In this document: piece after piece, positions 1 through 6,268 of the stretch
How positions within the stretch are numbered: position 1 is the stretch's first letter
How the letters are laid out: each line of letters opens with the position of its first letter
Assembly: GCA_002441045.1 (NCBI GenBank)
Contig: DJWQ01000246.1
Span: 1-13,366 of the forward strand
Length of the DNA stretch: 13,366 nucleotides
Reading direction: 5' to 3'
DNA from: Firmicutes bacterium UBA6226
GTDB taxonomy: Bacteria; Bacillota_A; Clostridia; Peptostreptococcales; Acidaminobacteraceae
Program-made: the position numbers and the translations under genes
Notes under the pieces: generated by a model
What the model was told of the DNA's origin: nothing
Database searches by the model: none
What the model saw: the letters and a program-made list of their open reading frames with translations, nothing else

Positions 1-320
1 AGTACGCCTCTTGCTACCATCTTGACGCTTTTTTCTTTTTCAGACACATAATGATTCGCATCCTCTAAAGATAATTTGACTAAACCTTCATTTTCATCTG
101 TACCAGTAGCATCTGGTTTTTCAATTTCATCTTTTAATAAATAATCTGTAGAAACGCCAAAAATTTCAGCCATCTTTAGAATCTTAGTTAAATCGGGAAT
201 GCTATTGCCACTTTCCCATTTTGAAACCGATTGTCTCGATACGTTTAATGCATCTGCTAAATTTTCTTGTGACCAGCCAAACTGTTTTCTTAATTGTATG
301 ATTTTATCTGCTAGAATCAT
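1..320 (-). CDS. XRE-family HTH transcriptional regulator, N-terminal part (runs off left edge)
   Basis: The reading frame starts at the ATG at 320 and is still open at base 1, giving about 106 visible codons; the C-terminus is outside the window. Residues about 5-60 form a Cro/C1-type helix-turn-helix. It begins with a helix around LRKQFGWSQENLADAL, then the recognition helix NVSRQSVSKWESG, then IPDLTKILKMAEIFGVSTDYLL, which is the classic HTH_3 ending. After residue 70 comes an acidic linker and the start of an unrecognised second domain. An AGAAAGGATGG ribosome binding site precedes the ATG. Many proteins with this head in Clostridia carry a C-terminal membrane or zinc-ribbon part, but that cannot be seen here. 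Its target is unknown; self-regulation through the upstream repeats is possible but unproven. Confidence 0.93.
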   Translation of the reverse strand, partial: MILADKIIQLRKQFGWSQENLADALNVSRQSVSKWESGNSIPDLTKILKMAEIFGVSTDYLLKDEIEKPDATGTDENEGLVKLSLEDANHYVSEKEKSVKMVARGV

Positions 321-714
321 AACGACCATCCTTTCTCATTTTATCACTGTGTAGTGTTTTGATCCTACAAAGTGGATTTGGTTTATGGTCAAATTCTAAC
401 ATTCGAAGCAGTGGCAAGCCACCAATCACGCTTTGAAATTTGTCAACTAACGGTTGCGTTTGTTGGAATTTCAATCAATTTCGGTAGCAACTACCGAACT
501 GTCACTTGCGATTAAGATTTTTTTTAGAAATTAACCTTATGATTTTACAAATCCAAATTTAATGAAGATACCGTCGAGCGAGGTCTTGTATTTATCATTA
601 TATGACTAAGATCTTTATATTATTTTGACTATGATCCTTATATTATATGACTATGATCCTTATCTTATTTTGGTTCATAAAATTATTTTGCTTAAATACA
701 AGCATACTTAGACT
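321..714. other. Gene-free stretch with small hairpins and direct repeats
   Basis: No convincing coding frame was found in these 394 bases. Three compact dyads lie close together. GTGGC/GCCAC is at 411-422, CAAC/GTTG at 453-465, and an 8-bp stem TTCGGTAG/CTACCGAA with a 3-base loop is at 480-498. None is followed by a clean T-run on either strand, so they do not look like terminators. A T8 run at about 519-526 has no adjoining stem. Direct repeats occupy 603-669 and are listed separately. A weak dyad TGCTT/AAGCA near 689-704 follows ygiD but is a poor terminator. The XRE gene promoter should lie here, but no box is clear enough to call. Confidence 0.5.
603..669. repeat. Three tandem 22-23 bp direct repeats
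   Basis: Units begin with TGACTA at 603, 626 and 648. The units at 626-647 and 648-669 match at 20 of 22 positions (core TGACTATGATCCTTAT); the first unit (603-625) is 23 bp with a few changes. The period is close to two helical turns, so equivalent positions face the same side of the DNA. This fits a set of protein-binding sites, but a simple tandem duplication is equally possible. They lie between ygiD and the XRE gene, about 280 bp upstream of the XRE start. Confidence 0.7.
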
Positions 715-1482
715 CTAATAAAAGTAATACCCCGTCATGGACATAGCGCCCATCAGACATTTGTCGTTATAAACTTCAATTGTATCCTTAGGATCTACAG
801 CACCAAGTGCATATAATAATGGATAATAATGATCTGGCGTATAAAATGCTTTTTCTGCACATGCACCTGCGCGCTCATAGTTCACACAGCCGTCAAAATC
901 ATGCGCTAATATTCTATTTTTAATATAATCATCAAACTCTTGTGCCCAAGGATAGCCATCTGCCATGTTCCAGTTCACCAGTGAAAGGTTATGAACCACA
1001 TTTCCACTGGCAAATATAAGAATACCTTGTTCTCTTAATGCTTTTAATTTTTGTCCGATTTCAAAGTGCTTCTGTGCAGGTGCACGAAGGTTAACACTCA
1101 GTTGAACCACTGGAATATCCGCCTCTGGAAACATCTTGCAAAGAACGGACCACGTGCCGTGATCGATGCCCCATCGATTATCGATGGTCACTTCATCACC
1201 TAAAAGACCCACCAATTGTTCAGCAAATGCCTTTGAACCTTTGACTGGGTATTTCAGTTCGTACAGCGCTTTTGGAAAACCGTACATATCATAGATTTGT
1301 TTTGGCTCTACAGTATCCGAGGTCTTAGTCCCTTCAGTATACCAGTGCGCAGAAATAGCCAGTATCACAACTGGCTTAGGAATTTTTTTACCGAGTTCTT
1401 CCCATTTCTGTGTGAACGCGTTGTCTTCAATTGCATTCATTGGATTGCCGTGTCCGGCAAATATTACAGGCATTCTAGTCAT
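715..1482 (-). CDS. ygiD: Class III extradiol dioxygenase, 4,5-DOPA dioxygenase-like (YgiD/LigB family)
   Basis: This 255-residue protein is full length for the family. It shows the expected metal-site histidines: H11 in FAGHGNP, H46 in ISAHW, H108 in GIDHGTW, H164 in SGNVVHNL and H218 in TPDHYYPLLYALG. Members bind a divalent metal (Zn or Fe) in the cytoplasm and open catechol-type rings such as DOPA next to the diol; the natural substrate in bacteria is generally unsettled. The start at 1482 is supported by GGGAGG five bases upstream. The gene has its own promoter and two palindromes just upstream (1501-1559), so it is probably a separately regulated single-gene unit and not part of the sigma-factor operon further upstream. 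No good terminator follows it. Confidence 0.95.
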   Translation of the reverse strand: MTRMPVIFAGHGNPMNAIEDNAFTQKWEELGKKIPKPVVILAISAHWYTEGTKTSDTVEPKQIYDMYGFPKALYELKYPVKGSKAFAEQLVGLLGDEVTIDNRWGIDHGTWSVLCKMFPEADIPVVQLSVNLRAPAQKHFEIGQKLKALREQGILIFASGNVVHNLSLVNWNMADGYPWAQEFDDYIKNRILAHDFDGCVNYERAGACAEKAFYTPDHYYPLLYALGAVDPKDTIEVYNDKCLMGAMSMTGYYFY

Positions 1483-1500
1483 CTTTACCTCCCTTTAAGC

Positions 1501-1532
1501 TCACTAATTAGTGAAGCCATTTCCTAATTAGT
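1501..1532. promoter_or_regulatory. Paired palindromic operators upstream of ygiD
   Basis: A perfect 14-bp palindrome TCACTAATTAGTGA spans 1501-1514. The same CTAATTAGT core recurs at 1524-1532. The two dyad centres are exactly 20 bp apart, two helical turns. They lie between the -10 box and the ribosome binding site, where a bound repressor would block transcription. The layout resembles sites for MarR-type or similar small dimeric repressors, but no such gene is in the window. Confidence 0.6.
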
Positions 1533-1559
1533 ATTATAACACTTTAAAGGGAGGATCAA
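1533..1559 (-). promoter_or_regulatory. Probable sigma-A promoter of ygiD
   Basis: A perfect TATAAT lies at 1533-1538 on the minus strand. The best -35 candidate is TTGATC at 1554-1559, with a short 15-base spacer, so it would be weak or regulated. The predicted RNA start is around 1526, inside the paired palindromes. Confidence 0.5.
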
Positions 1560-1594
1560 CGACTTTTTAAGAAGTAGGATGTAGCGTTTATATG

Positions 1595-2806
1595 CTAAAG
1601 TTCATAGCTACCTAAGTTAGAGATGGTTTGATTGCTTTCGTCATCTAGATCAGATGTGTTTGCATCGCTGGGTTCAGCATCACCATCCTGTAAATTGATC
1701 ACACCATAGTTTTTAGATAACTTCTGCATGATCGCATTTTGGATTTCTTTTTGGAAGCCCAATACGCCGTAATTCTCGATTTTAATAATCTTGGTTTCAA
1801 CGAGTTCTTTTGTAACCGATGAATCAAACGTTAGAACGCCGTTGTTTTTAATTTTTACACCTTCAGAATCTTCGAGGTAAGCCTTATTGATGGTCAATAT
1901 GGCAAAATTTTTGGTCATATTGGGGTCAATCACACTGATGTGCTCTGCTTTTTCGATGATTTCTTTAAGGGCGTCTAATTCTGCCTCTGTGACTTCAACC
2001 GATTTGCAGATGATTTTATTCACATATGGTTTGATCTTTTCAACTGGTAGATCAATGACAAGTTTACCTTTAATATGAAGTCGATCACTTCCAAGAGATT
2101 GGTAGTTTGATTCATCGATCGTGAGCTTATCGAAATAAGCATAGCCCTCTTCTACGATAACCTTTTCGATTTCAAGGTAATTACTGATTTTTCTTGCGAC
2201 TGATCTAATATTGTTTTTGCTAACAATCAAGGTGTTGAGAATTCTAACGCTATCAAAGGTCTCATTAAATAAAGCTTCATCAAATGGTTCAAGCACCTTT
2301 AAATGATCGGTTAAAAGCTTGGTTCCTAGCTGAACACCATAAAGCTGTTCATCTATTACTGAAAAAGTACCTTCTACGTAAACTTCATCGTTTCTATAGA
2401 GAACGGTATCTCCATTTACAGTGACACGGCCCGCCATCGCTCCAAAGTCGGTTTCATTGACAATCATTCTGCCATTGATAACGACTTTATAAAGCTTTTT
2501 CAAAGCTTCTGGTGAGTTAATCGGCTCAACTTTAAGCTTGCCGTTGATGACCAACAACATCGGATTTTCTAAACCTTCAAGTATGACCTTTGAAAGTGTG
2601 TGCATCCCATTATGCGTTACCAAATCTACATTCTCAGGTACCTGTAAAAGTGCACCGACATTTTTCTGCTTGATTTGATCCATATCACCGAGTTGTTCTT
2701 CTGTGATCACCACGGTTCCGATATTTTCTATCTTTGAAATATTTTTAAGCTCTTCTTTTGTCGCTTTTCTAAGATCTAGCATGCCAATGTTCATATACTT
2801 TTTCAT
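1595..2806 (-). CDS. Unrecognised 403-residue repeat protein, probably a beta-rich solenoid
   Basis: No family is recognised. The protein has no signal peptide or membrane segment and no catalytic motif that I can see. It carries degenerate repeats of roughly 20-25 residues with a short strand and an NxG turn. Examples are KIENIGTVVI, KQKNVGALLQV, NPMLLVINGKLKV, LYKVVINGRMIV, IKNNGVLTF, IENYGVLGF and SKNYGVINL, each followed by a helical-looking stretch such as SVTKELVETK. The pattern suggests a stacked repeat fold, perhaps a scaffold or polymer-forming surface in the cytoplasm. The last 25 residues are acidic and Ser/Asn-rich. AGGAGGA lies just upstream of the ATG at 2806. It sits 107 bases after a small gene that follows an ECF sigma gene, so it may be a member or target of that sigma unit. 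Confidence 0.8.
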   Translation of the reverse strand: MKKYMNIGMLDLRKATKEELKNISKIENIGTVVITEEQLGDMDQIKQKNVGALLQVPENVDLVTHNGMHTLSKVILEGLENPMLLVINGKLKVEPINSPEALKKLYKVVINGRMIVNETDFGAMAGRVTVNGDTVLYRNDEVYVEGTFSVIDEQLYGVQLGTKLLTDHLKVLEPFDEALFNETFDSVRILNTLIVSKNNIRSVARKISNYLEIEKVIVEEGYAYFDKLTIDESNYQSLGSDRLHIKGKLVIDLPVEKIKPYVNKIICKSVEVTEAELDALKEIIEKAEHISVIDPNMTKNFAILTINKAYLEDSEGVKIKNNGVLTFDSSVTKELVETKIIKIENYGVLGFQKEIQNAIMQKLSKNYGVINLQDGDAEPSDANTSDLDDESNQTISNLGSYEL

Positions 2807-2856
2807 AAAATCCTCCTCAGTGATTATCTTATCGGTTTATTATCATTTGTCTATTT

Positions 2857-2884
2857 GACGGCTCTGCTTCTGAATAGCGTTGCA
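2857..2884 (-). promoter_or_regulatory. Weak candidate ECF-type promoter before the repeat protein
   Basis: TGCAAC (2879-2884) and CGTC (2857-2860) resemble -35 and -10 elements used by Bacillus ECF sigma factors. The spacer is 18 bases, longer than the usual 15-17, and the boxes differ from those before the sigma gene at 3553-3580. This is only a candidate. Confidence 0.2.
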
Positions 2885-2913
2885 CGTTTTCCCAATTCAT
2901 CCTTTTAATCGTT

Positions 2914-3030
2914 TTATTTACACCATTTTTCAATTTTTTCTTTTTGATCTTCTTTAGGTTCTGGTCGGTAAACGATTCTACCATTGGGATCACCACACCA
3001 TAATCCGTTATATATCGTATCCATTTTCAT
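2914..3030 (-). CDS. Small unrecognised 38-residue protein downstream of the ECF sigma gene
   Basis: The frame reads MKMDTIYNGLWCGDPNG, then RIVYRPEPKEDQKEKIEKWCK, then TAA. A strong AAAGGAG lies six bases before the ATG at 3030, and the start is only 15 bases after the sigma-factor stop, so it is very likely co-transcribed with it. The protein has two cysteines (C12 and C37), an aromatic, Gly/Pro-rich first half and a highly charged second half. It has no membrane segment, so it is not an ordinary membrane anti-sigma factor. I do not recognise a family. The ribosome binding site and operon position make it likely to be real; the function is unknown. Confidence 0.6.
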   Translation of the reverse strand: MKMDTIYNGLWCGDPNGRIVYRPEPKEDQKEKIEKWCK

Positions 3031-3045
3031 ATTTAACTCCTTTCA

Positions 3046-3510
3046 CTATCGATCCTCTAGTGCCGTTCTTAGGAATTCAATCGCTTGACTGAGTCTAGAT
3101 CGGACGGTGGACGGTTTCATCGAAAGCTGCTCGCCGATTTCAGTACTGTTATAGCCACTTATATATCTAAGTGCCACAACGGTTCTGAGATTTTCAGGCA
3201 GCTGCATCAACAGGTCCGAGGTTACCAGATGATCTTCTATAAAGGCCTCATAGCCCATTTCATAATCTTCAGCTAGGTGTACCAGTCTTTTCTGCTTCCG
3301 ATATTGATCGATGTAAAGACGTTTGACTGTGGTATACAGCCAGCCTCTAATCTGCATCGGATGCATTTGTTCGAACATCTCATACTGCTCAAGCGCTTTG
3401 ATGTACGCTTGTTGTGCGAGATCTTCCGCATCTTCCCATTGCCGGCTTAAGGAAAAAGCGTATCGAATCAGTTGCTCTTGGTAGGTTTCATATATCTGAT
3501 AAATCTTCAT
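3046..3510 (-). CDS. ECF-type RNA polymerase sigma factor
   Basis: Sigma region 2 lies at about residues 10-75, with DAEDLAQQAYIKAL and the DNA-melting stretch IRGWLYTTVKRLYIDQYRK. Region 4 lies at about 103-150, with LPENLRTVVALRYISGYNSTEIGEQLSMKPSTVRSRL cut here only by normal linker. At 154 residues it is a compact, typical ECF factor lacking region 3. The ATG at 3510 is preferred over one at 3522 because GAGG lies just before it, while the earlier ATG lacks a ribosome binding site. No recognisable transmembrane anti-sigma follows; instead there is a 38-residue protein and then the repeat protein. A promoter with ECF features lies upstream, suggesting self-activation. The signal it answers to is unknown. 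Confidence 0.92.
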   Translation of the reverse strand: MKIYQIYETYQEQLIRYAFSLSRQWEDAEDLAQQAYIKALEQYEMFEQMHPMQIRGWLYTTVKRLYIDQYRKQKRLVHLAEDYEMGYEAFIEDHLVTSDLLMQLPENLRTVVALRYISGYNSTEIGEQLSMKPSTVRSRLSQAIEFLRTALEDR

Positions 3511-3552
3511 CTTGCACCTCATGCACTACTCTGTGCTTATGTGTTACATCTA

Positions 3553-3580
3553 TATAACGGATGAGTCTCCCAAAGTGTCC
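3553..3580 (-). promoter_or_regulatory. Probable ECF-type autoregulatory promoter of the sigma gene
   Basis: GGACAC (3575-3580) is followed after 15 bases by CGTTATA (3553-3559). The CGT-beginning -10 element is typical of ECF sigma factors, and such genes usually control themselves. The predicted RNA start is near 3545, giving a leader of about 35 bases. No sigma-A boxes compete nearby. Confidence 0.5.
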
Positions 3581-3611
3581 AAAAATATTTTAAAAAAATG
3601 GGATTATGGCT

Positions 3612-3656
3612 AAAAAAAATTCCTACCTCTAAATCATATCGGATTTATGGGTAGGA
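3612..3656 (-). terminator. Rho-independent terminator after the flavodoxin gene
   Basis: The arms TCCTACC (3621-3627) and GGTAGGA (3650-3656) pair, with an inner TAAATC/GATTTA stem. Reading leftwards the stem is followed by an eight-T run (A-run at 3612-3619 on the plus strand). It closes the DUF4180-HTH-flavodoxin unit and isolates it from the sigma gene downstream. Confidence 0.85.
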
Positions 3657-3688
3657 TGAAATAGGTTCTGTTTATGAGTTGGCATCTT

Positions 3689-4153
3689 TTAGATGTTTTT
3701 TACTTGCTCTGCGAACTGTTTGACTTGACTTAGGTCAACGCGATCTATCGGCATCCCCTTTTCTAGTCCAAAGATCAATCTAGCAAAGCCTGGCATTTCT
3801 TTGTCTACTCTGCCTGAAAATACGGTGTTGGCATCGACTTTCATCATACCATCTGAAAAGTGATGGATTTTTTTGTTCCAGCCATCTCGGCATGCGTCCA
3901 CCATATAAGACACTGCGTAGAAAGCCACTTTCTTTTTTTCAAGCTCTGATTGATTTGCTTTTACAAATGTTTTAACCGATTCGTTCCAGTTCATACCATT
4001 GATTGGACCCCCGACGATCACCTTGTCATAATCGTCAAATTTGATAGCGTCGCCAATCGCTTTTACTTCTGCATTTTCAAGTTCTGCCCCCATAGCTTCT
4101 GCAATCTGTCGCGTCGTTCCGGTCTTTGAATAATAGACGATAAGAGTTTTCAT
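3689..4153 (-). CDS. Flavodoxin domain protein, HemG-like
   Basis: This 154-residue protein begins MKTLIVYYSKTGTTRQIAEAM, a strand followed by the phosphate-binding loop (S/T)xTGxT that holds FMN. VIVGGPINGMNWNESV at about residues 45-60 matches the second FMN-contact loop. Its length and the lack of other domains fit short flavodoxins and the HemG protoporphyrinogen oxidase group. The sequence does not prove HemG activity, and no haem genes lie nearby. An AAGGGGG ribosome binding site precedes the ATG by about ten bases. It is the last gene of a three-gene unit, 75 bases after the HTH_17 gene; that gap holds a TATAAT-like box without a good -35, so an internal promoter is possible. Confidence 0.88.
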   Translation of the reverse strand: MKTLIVYYSKTGTTRQIAEAMGAELENAEVKAIGDAIKFDDYDKVIVGGPINGMNWNESVKTFVKANQSELEKKKVAFYAVSYMVDACRDGWNKKIHHFSDGMMKVDANTVFSGRVDKEMPGFARLIFGLEKGMPIDRVDLSQVKQFAEQVKNI

Positions 4154-4228
4154 AACACACGCCCCCTTTTTTAAAATGATTATATGCCTTAAAGGTTATA
4201 ATCGCGTTAGAGAATTGTTTGAAATTTG

Positions 4229-4807
4229 CTAATGGTCCAGTAATTGTTTTAAGTGTCCCAATAAACCTTCTGTCAAATCCAAATCGCCCCAAATCATTAA
4301 CCTTAATACCCCTTCGGATTCTAAAAATTGTGCAGTTAAGGAAGCTGGAGTTTCTCTTTTGGTACTTGTGTTTAAGAGTGCGGTCATCATATTGGCGATA
4401 CGGATGCTTTCATCTCTTGACAGCACTGGAATATCCACTACAGATGAAAGCATGACCGGTTTTCTTTTTGAGGTCTGGTATGGGTATCGATTTTCTTCAC
4501 AATCTATAGGCTTGCTTCTAAAGGAATCGATTTGAAGTGTCGCATCTTTTCCATGATCAACAATTTCATCACTTCCTCTATCACTTCTTCTATTACTACT
4601 TTTATGACTGTTTCTATCATTATTTCTATCATTGCCGCTGTAAAAGCTGGTCCCTTCTGTGAACACACTTAGATCATGTCCAGTAATACGATAGCTTTTC
4701 CCTAGCTTGGTCGCCTTTAGCTTGCCTTCTCTGATATATCGCTGTAAGGTTTTCGGATGAAGGTTTAGTAATTCAGCCACCTGATCCACTGTATAATAAA
4801 TCGACAT
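4229..4807 (-). CDS. HTH_17 (excisionase/MerR-like) DNA-binding protein with unrecognised C-terminal domain
   Basis: Residues 3-50 (YYTVDQVAELLNLHPKTLQRY, then IREGKLKATKLGKSYRIT) form a compact winged helix-turn-helix of the excisionase/MerR-like HTH_17 type. Residues about 56-88 are a Ser/Asn/Arg/Asp-rich low-complexity linker containing repeated NDRN units. Residues about 115-192 form a small domain that I do not recognise. The protein is 192 residues, much longer than phage excisionases, so it is probably a regulator and not a recombination directionality factor; no integrase or attachment site is visible. AGGAGA precedes the ATG at 4807. It starts 27 bases after the DUF4180 gene and precedes the flavodoxin gene, so a role in controlling this unit is plausible. 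Confidence 0.82.
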   Translation of the reverse strand: MSIYYTVDQVAELLNLHPKTLQRYIREGKLKATKLGKSYRITGHDLSVFTEGTSFYSGNDRNNDRNSHKSSNRRSDRGSDEIVDHGKDATLQIDSFRSKPIDCEENRYPYQTSKRKPVMLSSVVDIPVLSRDESIRIANMMTALLNTSTKRETPASLTAQFLESEGVLRLMIWGDLDLTEGLLGHLKQLLDH

Positions 4808-4834
4808 AATTTTCTCCTGTTTGATGATATCTCA

Positions 4835-5191
4835 TTATACCATTTCTAGAGCAGTTGCACCCTCTTCAATTGTCGCTTTAAAGAAAACGGCTTTTCCTTT
4901 ATTACATTCATAGATAAAATCCTTTAGCGCATTGCTTTGTACTTCGCTGAAATCGCCCACTATAGCGATCTTCATGTTATAGTTCATCAGTTTTTGCAGT
5001 ATTTCACCTGCTATTTTAGTCTTTAAGTCGAAAAATGCCTCACCAAGACTCTCACGGTGTACGATAATTCGGTTGCACTTTTCATAATACTGAACGGTTG
5101 CGATGACATCCAACAATGCATCGGTTCCGTGAATTTCATAGCTCGTATCTAGATGTACGATGGGTACTTTGTATTCATTTAAACGTTTCAT
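4835..5191 (-). CDS. DUF4180 domain protein
   Basis: The 118-residue protein matches the DUF4180 pattern along its whole length. IVHRESLGEAFFDLKTKIAGEI and the following ILQKLMNYNMKIAIVGDFS and DFIYECNKGKAVFF are the hallmark blocks. The alternating strand and helix pattern suggests a small alpha/beta fold without membrane segments. The family has no established biochemical function that I know of. AAGGAG lies 12 bases before the ATG at 5191, a long spacing. A nine-codon frame starting at an ATG ten bases earlier (5201) overlaps the start and could affect translation. This is the first gene after a near-consensus promoter and probably heads the unit with the HTH_17 and flavodoxin genes. Confidence 0.88.
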   Translation of the reverse strand: MKRLNEYKVPIVHLDTSYEIHGTDALLDVIATVQYYEKCNRIIVHRESLGEAFFDLKTKIAGEILQKLMNYNMKIAIVGDFSEVQSNALKDFIYECNKGKAVFFKATIEEGATALEMV

Positions 5192-5216
5192 GGTTACTCA
5201 TTGCTCCTTGTTATAT

Positions 5217-5234
5217 CTTATAGTAGTTTATAAG
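5217..5234. promoter_or_regulatory. Candidate operator at the RNA start of the DUF4180 unit
   Basis: Perfect 6-bp inverted arms CTTATA (5217-5222) and TATAAG (5229-5234) are separated by six bases. The dyad covers the predicted RNA start (about 5229), where a repressor would block transcription. The HTH_17 protein of the same unit is one possible binder. Confidence 0.4.
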
Positions 5235-5235
5235 G

Positions 5236-5264
5236 AGTATATATTACCTTTTGTCAATTGTCAA
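5236..5264 (-). promoter_or_regulatory. Strong sigma-A promoter of the DUF4180-HTH-flavodoxin unit
   Basis: A consensus TTGACA at 5259-5264 is followed after exactly 17 bases by TATACT at 5236-5241. A second TTGACA at 5252-5257 is a direct repeat of the first but has the wrong spacing to use this -10. Confidence 0.82.
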
Positions 5265-5281
5265 CTTTAGTACTATTAAAT

Positions 5282-5340
5282 AAAAAACGAAAAATCCCAA
5301 CACCAGCATTTTATCTGCTAATATCGGGATTTTTCAAAAA
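5282..5340. terminator. Bidirectional Rho-independent terminator
   Basis: Ten-base arms GAAAAATCCC (5289-5298) and GGGATTTTTC (5326-5335) enclose an inner AGCA/TGCT stem. T-runs follow on both strands: T5 plus a further T6 (5282-5287) leftwards and T5 rightwards. It ends transcription of the Met-rich gene at 5361 and divides the metal island from the DUF4180 unit. Confidence 0.88.
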
Positions 5341-5360
5341 CTTAAGAAGTGGATTACAAT

Positions 5361-6137
5361 CTATTTAATTTCGTTTTCAATTACATCAATAAGGCTACCA
5401 TGCCAATCATGATACCAAACATAACCTGTAAAACCATTAACACTTAGCATACCAAATGGTTGCCCTTCTTTCATAACATGAAAAGTATAATAGCCATAAA
5501 ATTCATGATCATCATCTCCTAAGCTGATCTCAGGATAATACTTTGCAAGATATGCTTCAGCCTTTTTATATGCTTCATCACTCGATATTGTGTTCTCAAC
5601 AATACCTTCGTTAGAATCATTATAGCTTGTATAATAGTTGCCCATCATGCCTCTTCCCATATATGAGTTTCCCATCATACCGCCACCTGAGTGCATACCA
5701 TATTTTAGGTTCCACATCATATTAGGTCCAAACTCAGGATAAATCGCTTTTGTGTATGGATTAACCAAAAGCTCCATTGCACCTTTACCAGTAGACTTTT
5801 CAACAACTGAATAATAATAATCACTATCTTCAAAGATAAAAATATCTTCAATTACTAAATCATCACCATAATGTGCGAGGAATTTTTCAACTTCTAAAGT
5901 TAGATCTTCAACAGGATATGGCTCGTTGTTTTCATTCAAGTTTGACTGGTTAAAAAAACCACGCATCATGGAACCCATACTACCAAAATTAAAGCCATTA
6001 TTATTTGAATAGCCTTGTCCCATCATCGAATTAAAACCATAGTTTCCAAAACTGTCTTGTGCAAATACAAACCCGCTAATGCTAGCGACTAATAGCAACA
6101 CAACAATTAATATCATAAAAACTCTCTTTTTCATCAT
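5361..6137 (-). CDS. Secreted Met/Gly/His-rich PepSY-like protein, probable metal binder
   Basis: The start at 6137 (MMKKRVFM) is chosen because AAAGGTG lies just upstream; longer frames would need a TTG without a ribosome binding site. Residues 1-26 are a signal peptide (KKR, then a long hydrophobic core, then VFA before Q27), with no lipobox Cys. The mature protein has two Met-rich patches, at about 35-60 (SMMG, GSMGSMMRG) and 139-170 (NMMW, GMHSGGGMMG, GRGMMGNYY), each followed by a PepSY-like alpha/beta unit; the last begins SSDEAYKKAEAYLAKYYPEI. Met clusters with His are known Cu(I)/Ag(I) ligands in periplasmic copper proteins. Together with the neighbouring copper ATPase, this suggests copper capture outside the membrane, which is inference. 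A 131-base gap separates it from the NusG-II gene, so it may also have its own promoter. Confidence 0.85.
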   Translation of the reverse strand: MMKKRVFMILIVVLLLVASISGFVFAQDSFGNYGFNSMMGQGYSNNNGFNFGSMGSMMRGFFNQSNLNENNEPYPVEDLTLEVEKFLAHYGDDLVIEDIFIFEDSDYYYSVVEKSTGKGAMELLVNPYTKAIYPEFGPNMMWNLKYGMHSGGGMMGNSYMGRGMMGNYYTSYNDSNEGIVENTISSDEAYKKAEAYLAKYYPEISLGDDDHEFYGYYTFHVMKEGQPFGMLSVNGFTGYVWYHDWHGSLIDVIENEIK

Positions 6138-6268
6138 ATTGATCACCTTTCTAAAATAATCCTTTCTTGAGTATATTATCAAATATAATTGTGTTTCAAA
6201 TATGACTGATTACAAAAAAATATAACAAGTTTATTAAATGCCATCACATCCACTTTGTATCTCTTAAT

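Noticed and set aside
2829..2900. A 23-codon frame (MNWENVQRYSEAEPSNRQ...) between the 38-residue gene and the repeat protein
   Set aside because: The only AAGG directly abuts the ATG, which leaves no ribosome spacing. It may be leader RNA.
3005..3022. CCGTTATATA on the plus strand, resembling the ECF -10 element
   Set aside because: It points antisense into the sigma gene, lacks GGACAC at the right distance and lies inside the small gene. Probably chance in AT-rich DNA.
3683..3701. CATCT-TTT-AGATG followed by T6 on the plus strand, terminator-like
   Set aside because: The stem is only five base pairs, no plus-strand gene precedes it, and it overlaps the 3' end of the flavodoxin coding region.
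4077..4292. A 71-codon minus-strand frame bridging the HTH_17 and flavodoxin genes
   Set aside because: It lies out of frame over both well-supported genes, and its sequence shows no domain.
4229..4807. Reading the HTH_17 protein as a phage excisionase and the region as a prophage remnant
   Set aside because: It is too long for an excisionase, and there is no integrase, attachment repeat or phage gene nearby.
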